DNA of 64,000 nucleotides from Gammaproteobacteria bacterium. Lineage in GTDB: Bacteria > Pseudomonadota > Gammaproteobacteria > JAPPPA01. The notes below the pieces were generated by a model. That model made no database searches and was not told the DNA's origin. It saw nothing but the letters and a program-made list of their open reading frames with translations. The position numbers and the translations under genes are program-made. The stretch is taken from NCBI GenBank assembly GCA_030425645.1, contig JAUHZK010000004.1:219583-283582 (forward strand), written 5' to 3'. Every line of letters begins with the position of its first letter. The stretch's first letter is position 1. Below, in pieces: positions 57,815 through 64,000 of this stretch.

Positions 57815-59617
57815 CTATTGTCCGTCGAGGAAGGTTTTTAGGGCTTCTGAGCGGCTTGGGTGACGAAGCTTGCGTAGCGCTTTGGCTTCGATCTGACGGA
57901 TACGCTCACGGGTCACGTCGAACTGTTTACCAACTTCCTCAAGGGTGTGGTCGGTGTTCATGTCGATACCAAAGCGCATGCGTAGTACTTTGGCTTCACG
58001 TGGGGTCAGAGAGCCCAGCATGCCGTGCATAGACTCTTGCAGGCCGCTTTGAACGGTGTTCTCTAGCGGTGCCTCGGCATTTTGGTCTTCGATAAAGTCG
58101 CCTAGATGCGAATCTTCGTCGTCGCCGATTGGGGTTTCCATTGAAATAGGTTCTTTGGCAATTTTTAGTACCTTGCGAACCTTGTCTTCAGGCATTTCCA
58201 TGCGCTCGGCCAGCTCTTCTGGCGTTGCCTCGCGGCCCATCTCTTGCAGCATTTGGCGGCTAATACGGTTGAGCTTGTTAATAGTCTCAATCATATGTAC
58301 CGGAATACGGATGGTACGCGCTTGGTCAGCAATCGAACGGGTGATCGCCTGACGGATCCACCAGGTTGCGTAGGTAGAGAATTTGTAACCACGGCGGTAT
58401 TCAAATTTATCTACGGCTTTCATTAGGCCGATGTTGCCTTCTTGGATCAGATCCAAGAATTGTAGGCCACGGTTGGTGTATTTCTTCGCAATCGAAATTA
58501 CCAAACGTAGGTTGGCTTCAACCATTTCACGCTTGGCGCGGCGGGCTTTAGCTTCGCCTACGCTCATGCGCTTGTGGGTGGTGCGAATCTCGTCAATCGG
58601 TAGACCCGCTTCGGTTTCTAGGTCGGTTAGGCGACGTTGAATGCGTAGCAGCTCGTCTTTACGAACGTTGATCTTTGAAGAGTGCTTGCGCTTGGCGCGG
58701 ATGATTTTTTCAATCCACTCAGGATCAGTTTCGTGACCAGGGAAGGTGGTGACGAAGTCTTTCTGTGGCATGCCGCACTCGTAAACGCAGATAGTGCGGA
58801 ATAGCTTCTCTTGGTCGCGAATGCTTTCCATGGTGAAGCGCAGCTCATTGCCTAGCTCTTCAACAATTAGCGGCGGCAATTTGAAGTGCAAGAAAGCATG
58901 CTGCATTTCTTGCGTCGCTTTAATGTACTGCTTGCTATCGTGGCCGTGGCTTTCTAGGGCGCGCAATGATTTTGCGTGAGCCTTTTTCAGCACTTTCATT
59001 TGCTCGGCCACGTCGTTCGGGTCAAGCGGAATATCTTCGGCGGCGGCTTCTTGCTCGGCAGCAATCTGGCCGTTCTCAGGAATGTCATCGTCGTCGCGGT
59101 TGTCTGGGTCAACCAGATCCATCACCACGTCTTCTAGCTTGCCTTCCTCTTCGCGGTTGGCATCCCAGTTCTCTAATAGGATTTGCGCCGCGCGCGGGTA
59201 AGCGCCAACTACAGATAGGGCTTCGTAAAGACCTTCTTCGATGCGCTTGGCAATGGCGATTTCGCCTTCGCGAGTCAGTAGCTCAACTGAACCCATTTCG
59301 CGCATATACATGCGTACTGGGTCAGTGGTGCGGCCTTGCTCGTTATCTGTTGCAGCCGCTAGTGCGGCAACCGCTTCTTCAGTTGCGGTGTCATCGTCGT
59401 CAGATTCGCTACGATTAAATGTCAGATCGGATTCGTCTGGCGCTTCTTCGTGAACATCAATACCGAGATCGGAAAACATACCAACGATATCGTCGATCTG
59501 TTCTGGATCAACAATGTCATCCGGCAGGTAATCATTGATTTCTGCGTAGGTTAGGTAGCCTTGCTCTTTGCCGCGGGCAATAAGCTGGGTAAGCTTGGAA
59601 CGCTGGTCGTCGCTCAT
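57815..59617 (-). CDS. rpoD: housekeeping sigma-70 factor RpoD
   Basis: The 600-residue factor directs RNA polymerase to main promoters. Region 1.1 is present ([20 protein letters not shown]), then region 1.2 ([20 protein letters not shown]), a large non-conserved acidic insert, region 2 ([35 protein letters not shown]), and region 4 with the -35 helix ([20 protein letters not shown]). It follows dnaG in the usual macromolecular synthesis cluster. Confidence 0.97.
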   Translation of the reverse strand: MSDDQRSKLTQLIARGKEQGYLTYAEINDYLPDDIVDPEQIDDIVGMFSDLGIDVHEEAPDESDLTFNRSESDDDDTATEEAVAALAAATDNEQGRTTDPVRMYMREMGSVELLTREGEIAIAKRIEEGLYEALSVVGAYPRAAQILLENWDANREEEGKLEDVVMDLVDPDNRDDDDIPENGQIAAEQEAAAEDIPLDPNDVAEQMKVLKKAHAKSLRALESHGHDSKQYIKATQEMQHAFLHFKLPPLIVEELGNELRFTMESIRDQEKLFRTICVYECGMPQKDFVTTFPGHETDPEWIEKIIRAKRKHSSKINVRKDELLRIQRRLTDLETEAGLPIDEIRTTHKRMSVGEAKARRAKREMVEANLRLVISIAKKYTNRGLQFLDLIQEGNIGLMKAVDKFEYRRGYKFSTYATWWIRQAITRSIADQARTIRIPVHMIETINKLNRISRQMLQEMGREATPEELAERMEMPEDKVRKVLKIAKEPISMETPIGDDEDSHLGDFIEDQNAEAPLENTVQSGLQESMHGMLGSLTPREAKVLRMRFGIDMNTDHTLEEVGKQFDVTRERIRQIEAKALRKLRHPSRSEALKTFLDGQ

Positions 59618-59838
59618 AAGTATCTGAAAACGTTGAGTTTAATTAAGTGTTGAATAATTTCTTGTAGCTATTTCTAGGCGCAAAAATCCAACTCGCCCAC
59701 TGCTAGGCAGTACGCGGAAAAGCGGCGGATTATACCACTGGTTGGGGTTGCTGCGCTTGCTGCGCCGTAATTTGTTGATTTGCTTAGCTTTTATATAGTG
59801 GCTGAATGCCGCTTTTGCAAATAAATTTAAAAAAATAG

Positions 59839-61614
59839 TTATTGTTTTTCGTGCAAACCTTGCAAGGCTGCCTGCGCCGCCAGCTTTTCACGAAGGGTAT
59901 TTTTTTCTTCATCGCTCATTTGGCTTGGGCTGCGAGCGGTGACGTTAGCAGCGCTCGCTTTTAGCGCTGAGGTTTGTTGTTCACGGTCCAGACGTTGCAG
60001 GGTTTCAGCGTATTCGGCGGCACTGGCATGTAAGTTTTGGGTTTGGCTGAGCAGCTGGTTTAGTCGCCTAAAGTAAGGGCCGTTAGCTCGCATGCTTTCC
60101 AGTAGTTGGGCGGAATTCGGCTTTTTCAAGGCGGCCCGTGTGTGCAGTTCGGCCAGCACTTGTAGGCCGCCGTCTTCGCTTAGGGCGATGTTTTCTGGCA
60201 TAGCGGTGCCAGCTGCAACGCTTGGGTCGTGCAACAGAATGGCCAGCGCGCGTTGGGTCAAGGTCAGTCGCCCGGCAGACGATAGTGGTTTGCTGGGGCG
60301 TTGTGGCGCTTCGGCAAGCGCTGGGTTGTTGCGCAATAGCTCAACGGGTTTGACTTGCGCGCGATTAGCTAGCTCTTCCGCTAGTAGATTGCGGAAAACG
60401 CCAACCGGGATTTTGGCTAGCCAAGGTCGGGCCAGCTCAACTAAGCGAGCACGGCCGTCGATGCTGTTGAGCTGTACGCCGTCGCAAAGTGTTTGAATAA
60501 GAAAGCTAGAAAGTGGCATGGCCTCAGCGGCTGATTTTTCGAAATCGGCCTGGCCTTGTTTGCGCACTAAGGTGTCTGGATCTTCGCCATCAGGTAAGAA
60601 TAGGAATTTTACCTGACGGCCATCTTTCATAGCGCCCAAACACACGTCCATGGCTTTGGCGGCGGCGCGGCGGCCCGCTTCGTCGCCATCAAAGCAGAAT
60701 ACGACTTCGGATGTGGCGCGAAAGAGCGGGGTGATATGGTCTTCTGTTAGTGCAGTACCAAGGGTCGCCACAGCATAGGGAATGCCGAACTGCGCCAAGG
60801 CAATCACATCCATATAACCTTCCACGACTAGCAGGCGTGGGATGTCGCGTAGCGCCTGGCGTGCTTCGTAGAGGCCGTAAAGCTCTTTACCTTTGTGATA
60901 AAGCGGCGTTTCTGGCGAGTTGAGGTATTTGGGTTTTTCGTCGCCCATTACGCGGCCGCCAAAAGCGATCACGCGTCCGCGGGTATCGCGGATTGGGAAC
61001 ATAATGCGGTCGCGGAAACGGTCGTAGGCATTACGGCTGCCGCTTTGTTGGCCGTCTTTTTCAATCAGCATGCCGGTGGTAATCAGCTGCTGTTGCACCT
61101 CGTTGCTACTGGCAAGGGCTTTGATAAGTGTGTCCCAGCCATTGGGGGCATAACCCATGCCAAAGGCTTTGGCTGTGCTGCCATCAATGCCGCGTTGTTT
61201 TAAGTAGTCGACAGCGGGTGTGTGTGTGCGCAATTGCTGCTGATAAAAACTGCTGACCGATTCCATGAGTTCATGCAGTGATTTCAGTCGAGTGCTTTGT
61301 GGGCGGCTGGGGCCGCCTTCACGGGGCACGTCGAGCCCATGCATGCGGGCGAGCTCTTCCACCGCATCAACAAACTCAAGGCGGTCGTATTCCATCAAAA
61401 AGCCGAGCGCGGTGCCGTTGGCACTGCAACCAAAGCAGTGATAAAACTGCTTCTGCGGACTGACGGTAAAGGAGGGGCTTTTCTCGTTATGGAAGGGGCA
61501 GCAGGCCTGGTAGTTTTTGCCGGCTTTTTTTAGCGGCACGCGGGCGTTAATCAGCTCAACAATGTCGGTACGCGCGACAAGGTCGTCGATAAATTGTTGA
61601 GGGATTAAGCCCAC
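59839..61614 (-). CDS. dnaG: DNA primase DnaG
   Basis: The 591-residue primase makes RNA primers for replication. The CHC2 zinc site uses Cys39, His42, Cys60 and Cys63 (CCPFHNEKSPSF, HCFGC). The TOPRIM catalytic core has VVEGYMDVIALAQFG, then FCFDGDEAGRRAA with the metal-binding Asp residues. The last about 150 residues are the helicase-binding domain. It begins 16 bp downstream of yqeY and precedes rpoD by 222 bp of promoter-like space. Confidence 0.97.
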   Translation of the reverse strand: MGLIPQQFIDDLVARTDIVELINARVPLKKAGKNYQACCPFHNEKSPSFTVSPQKQFYHCFGCSANGTALGFLMEYDRLEFVDAVEELARMHGLDVPREGGPSRPQSTRLKSLHELMESVSSFYQQQLRTHTPAVDYLKQRGIDGSTAKAFGMGYAPNGWDTLIKALASSNEVQQQLITTGMLIEKDGQQSGSRNAYDRFRDRIMFPIRDTRGRVIAFGGRVMGDEKPKYLNSPETPLYHKGKELYGLYEARQALRDIPRLLVVEGYMDVIALAQFGIPYAVATLGTALTEDHITPLFRATSEVVFCFDGDEAGRRAAAKAMDVCLGAMKDGRQVKFLFLPDGEDPDTLVRKQGQADFEKSAAEAMPLSSFLIQTLCDGVQLNSIDGRARLVELARPWLAKIPVGVFRNLLAEELANRAQVKPVELLRNNPALAEAPQRPSKPLSSAGRLTLTQRALAILLHDPSVAAGTAMPENIALSEDGGLQVLAELHTRAALKKPNSAQLLESMRANGPYFRRLNQLLSQTQNLHASAAEYAETLQRLDREQQTSALKASAANVTARSPSQMSDEEKNTLREKLAAQAALQGLHEKQ

Positions 61615-61630
61615 GATAAATGCTTAAGGC

Positions 61631-62074
61631 TTAGGCCAGTTGGGCTTTGATTTTGCCGCTAACAGCGCCCATGTCGGCGCGGCCTTGTAGCTTAGGCTTG
61701 AGCATGCCCATGACTTTGCCCATATCTTTCATGCCTTCGGCGCCAGTGGCGCTAATGGCTTCAGCTACTAGGTTATCAATTTCGGCATCTGACAATTGCT
61801 CTGGTAACCAGGTCTGTAAAACGATGATTTCGGCTTCTTCAACGGTCGCCAAATCTTCGCGGCCGCCTTCGCGGAACTGCTTGATAGATTCGCGGCGTTG
61901 CTTGGCCATTTTGTCGAGCACAGCAAGCACTTCGGCGTCGTTTAATTCTTTACGCTCGTCGACTTCAATTTGCTTGATTGCGGCGCTGACCATGCGGATT
62001 ACGCCCAGTTTGTCTTTTTCGCCAGCCTTCATGGCGGCTTTCATATCGTCTTTGATTTGATCTTTAATAGACAT
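61631..62074 (-). CDS. yqeY: YqeY/GatB-like protein
   Basis: The 147-residue protein resembles the helical tail of GatB. It starts MSIKDQIKDDMKAAMKAGEK and carries AIKQIEVDERKEL and MGKVMGMLKPKLQGRADMG, all typical. A role in tRNA-dependent amidation or as a tRNA-binding adaptor is suggested for the family but not proven. Its place between rpsU and dnaG is common in gammaproteobacteria. Confidence 0.93.
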   Translation of the reverse strand: MSIKDQIKDDMKAAMKAGEKDKLGVIRMVSAAIKQIEVDERKELNDAEVLAVLDKMAKQRRESIKQFREGGREDLATVEEAEIIVLQTWLPEQLSDAEIDNLVAEAISATGAEGMKDMGKVMGMLKPKLQGRADMGAVSGKIKAQLA

Positions 62075-62124
62075 GTTGTGCTTATGCGGTTTGGAAAATA
62101 AGCGCCGATTATACGGCGCAAAAA

Positions 62125-62164
62125 CAAAAACGGCGCTTAGGTTGCCCTAAGCGCCGCTTTTTTA
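62125..62164 (-). terminator. intrinsic terminator after rpsU
   Basis: An 11-bp perfect stem CGGCGCTTAGG/CCTAAGCGCCG with TTGC loop and T-rich tail on the minus strand follows rpsU and separates it partly from yqeY-dnaG. Confidence 0.88.
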
Positions 62165-62183
62165 AAGCTGTTGCTTCGTTGGC

Positions 62184-62399
62184 CTAGTAAAGGCGAACGC
62201 GGCGTGCAGCGTCACGCTGAAGTTTCTTCTGCGCGCGTTTGGTCTGAGCAGCTTTTTTGCGCTTACGCTCTTGAGTTGGCTTCTCGTAAAATTCACGACG
62301 ACGCAACTCAGTTAGAACGCCAGCTTTCTCGCAACCACGCTTAAAGCGGCGTAGTGCAACGTCAAACGGCTCGTTTTCTCGTACTCGTACTTCTGGCAT
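62184..62399 (-). CDS. rpsU: 30S ribosomal protein bS21
   Basis: The 71-residue, highly basic protein matches bS21 ([20 protein letters not shown], then the Arg/Lys-rich tail). It helps the small subunit in mRNA binding. It leads the rpsU-yqeY-dnaG-rpoD cluster. Confidence 0.97.
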   Translation of the reverse strand: MPEVRVRENEPFDVALRRFKRGCEKAGVLTELRRREFYEKPTQERKRKKAAQTKRAQKKLQRDAARRVRLY

Positions 62400-62635
62400 A
62401 GCGGATCACCACCTTAAATACCGTAGTACAAGCTGCCAGCACTGCACTACATGGAATAATTCTCTGTCGGCCAAATGCCGAAGAGGCGCGCACTGTACGG
62501 ATTTTGGTCAGGCAGTGCAAGCAGCGCATTGTTATGGCTTGGGTGTGGAGCGAACCGTGGCGATCTGTATCCGCGTTTTGCGATCGCCGTGCTACGCCGG
62601 CGATGACACAGTTATTTAGGAATTAGGCATTTATA

Positions 62636-63694
62636 ATGCGCGCCATGATCTGTCTTGGCTTTGAATCCTCATGTGACGAAACCGGCGTGGCGCTGTATTG
62701 CAGCGAGCGTGGTTTGTTGGCGCATGCCTTGTATAGCCAGATTGCCTTGCATGCAGAGTACGGTGGCGTGGTGCCGGAGCTGGCCTCGCGTGACCATGTG
62801 CGTAAATTGGCGCCGCTAAGCAAGCAGGTGTTTGCCGAGGCCGGTATTGAGTGGGGGGCGGTTGACGGCATTGCTTGCACAACTGGCCCCGGCTTGCTGG
62901 GCGCGTTATTGGTGGGTACGGCGTTTTCGCGTGCCTTGGCGCTGGCTTGGGGCAAGCCCTTTGTTGGCGTCCACCATATGGAGGGCCATTTGTTGGCGCC
63001 GTTAATGGAGGCAAAGCAGCCGAGTTATCCGTTTTTGGCGCTACTGGTGTCTGGTGGCCATACCTTGTTAGTACGGGTGGCGGCGATTGGTGACTACCAG
63101 TTGGTCAGCGAATCGATTGATGATGCCGTCGGTGAGGCCTTTGATAAAACCGCCAAGTTGCTAGGCTTGCCTTACCCCGGCGGCCCAGCATTGGCGGATT
63201 TGGCGACCAAGGGTGATCCGCAGCGTTTTCATTTTAAACGACCAATGACCAAAATTGACCACGGCGAAATGCCGGTTAATTTTAGTTTTTCCGGCCTCAA
63301 AACTCAGGTGCTGCAAACGGTACAAAAATTGGCCGAGGTCGGCGATCAAGACCGCGCCGATATTGCCCGTGCTTTTGAGGATGCGGCGATTGATACCTTG
63401 GTGATCAAATGCTCGCATATGATGGCGCGTGAAAATATTCATCAGCTGGTGGTGGCCGGTGGCGTTGGCGCCAATCAAAAGCTGCGTCAGCAATTACAGG
63501 CCTTAGCTGCCCAGCGCGGTGGTGCGGTTTACTTTCCCAGACATGAGCTATGTACCGACAATGGCGCCATGATTGCCTATGCGGGTTGCCAGCGGCTGTT
63601 GGCTGGTGAGTCTGATGATTTAACCATTAGTGGCCGGCCACGTTGGCCGCTAACTGAACTAGAAAGACCGGGAGTGGTTGGTTCCAATGAGTGA
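62636..63694 (+). CDS. tsaD: tRNA threonylcarbamoyladenosine synthase subunit TsaD
   Basis: The 352-residue protein transfers the threonylcarbamoyl group to A37 of ANN-decoding tRNAs with TsaB/TsaE. Metal histidines are His114 and His118 in [20 protein letters not shown] and the nucleotide-binding [13 protein letters not shown] are intact. The ATG at 62636 has TTAGG 8 bp upstream; the ATG at 62645 has no good site. tRNA-Ile(CAU) in this window should be a substrate. Overlaps folB by 8 bp. Confidence 0.96.
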   Translation: MRAMICLGFESSCDETGVALYCSERGLLAHALYSQIALHAEYGGVVPELASRDHVRKLAPLSKQVFAEAGIEWGAVDGIACTTGPGLLGALLVGTAFSRALALAWGKPFVGVHHMEGHLLAPLMEAKQPSYPFLALLVSGGHTLLVRVAAIGDYQLVSESIDDAVGEAFDKTAKLLGLPYPGGPALADLATKGDPQRFHFKRPMTKIDHGEMPVNFSFSGLKTQVLQTVQKLAEVGDQDRADIARAFEDAAIDTLVIKCSHMMARENIHQLVVAGGVGANQKLRQQLQALAAQRGGAVYFPRHELCTDNGAMIAYAGCQRLLAGESDDLTISGRPRWPLTELERPGVVGSNE

Positions 63695-64000
63695 CGTTTT
63701 ATTTGTGCGGGGTATTGAAGTCGATGCTGTGATTGGCATCTATCACTACGAACGCCACGAGCCGCAGAAGCTGCGGGTTAGCTTGGAATTGGAACTGGAT
63801 ACGCGCCCGGCGGCGGCGGAAGACGATGCCCGCCTAACGGTGGATTATGACCAGGCGGTGAAAATTGCCACTGACATTTTGACCCAAGGTGAGTTTCGTT
63901 TGATTGAAACCGGCGCCGAGGAAATTGCGCAGGCCATTTTGGCTGCACATAAGGTCGACGCGGTGACAATAGAGTTGATTAAACCCGATGCAATTGCCGG
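63687..64000 (+). CDS. folB: dihydroneopterin aldolase FolB, cut by window end
   Basis: The visible 104 residues begin [19 protein letters not shown] and contain [15 protein letters not shown] and [15 protein letters not shown], the folate-pathway aldolase signatures (catalytic Glu in GIYHYER, Lys expected beyond the cut near ELIKPDA). The gene runs off the end. It overlaps tsaD by 8 bp, indicating coupling. Confidence 0.93.
   Translation, partial: MSDVLFVRGIEVDAVIGIYHYERHEPQKLRVSLELELDTRPAAAEDDARLTVDYDQAVKIATDILTQGEFRLIETGAEEIAQAILAAHKVDAVTIELIKPDAIA

Overview
The window looks like a chromosomal segment of a marine-type gammaproteobacterium. The housekeeping genes fit that group (plsB, trmO, acs, tamA-tamB, and the rpsU-yqeY-dnaG-rpoD cluster with tsaD and folB divergent). 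The exact genus cannot be read from the sequence; an affiliation near the Cellvibrionales is a guess from gene style.

Layout. 0-18 kb is ordinary core and lifestyle genes: a PLP-dependent DSD1-type enzyme, MscS, a BI-1/YccA protein, an amidase, a GT39 glycosyltransferase, PlsB-TrmO, a membrane redoxin, a Kef-type antiporter, and an AraC-type regulator divergent from a DUF2306-like membrane protein with a clear operator-like direct repeat between them. 18-21 kb is a small accessory patch: a ParE/RelE-type toxin-antitoxin pair, a 2OG-Fe(II) oxygenase, a repeat-rich intergenic region and a solitary AbiGi-like gene. 21-40.6 kb returns to core genes (acs, a cupredoxin plus membrane protein pair, a PhaC-like hydrolase, a YhiN-type flavoprotein, TamA/TamB, an iron alcohol dehydrogenase) and contains two paralogous lipoprotein hydrolases distantly like M19 dipeptidases. 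57.7-64 kb holds tRNA-Ile(CAU), rpoD, dnaG, yqeY, rpsU, tsaD and the start of folB.

The main discovery is a 16.86-kb Tn7-like transposon at 40811-57667. It is bounded by matching inverted termini (TGTGCGCGGGAGCATAAGTT) with extra copies of the same motif inside each end, as expected for TnsB binding sites. It lies 23 bp past the CCA of the chromosomal tRNA-Ile(CAU) gene, exactly in the loop of that tRNA's intrinsic terminator: the two arms of the 13-bp terminator stem now sit on opposite sides of the element, nearly 17 kb apart. Its core is a fused TnsA-TnsB transposase, a TnsC-like AAA ATPase and one TniQ/TnsD-like protein in a tight leftward operon. Directly downstream of tniQ the element carries its own second tRNA-Ile(CAU) gene, interrupted after the anticodon by a 264-nt group I intron. 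The 5' half of this tRNA is identical to the chromosomal target; the 3' half, which faces the insertion point, is recoded with preserved base pairing.

Cargo is defence-like: a type III restriction-modification locus with two mod genes of different target-recognition regions (separated by a remnant of a res start), and an AlbA-type ATP-binding protein overlapping a TrlF-type PHP-ATPase. A Mu-like/BcepMu gp16-style DNA-binding protein and a divergent XRE repressor probably control expression. No CRISPR array or Cas gene was seen, so targeting is presumably by TniQ binding to the tRNA gene.
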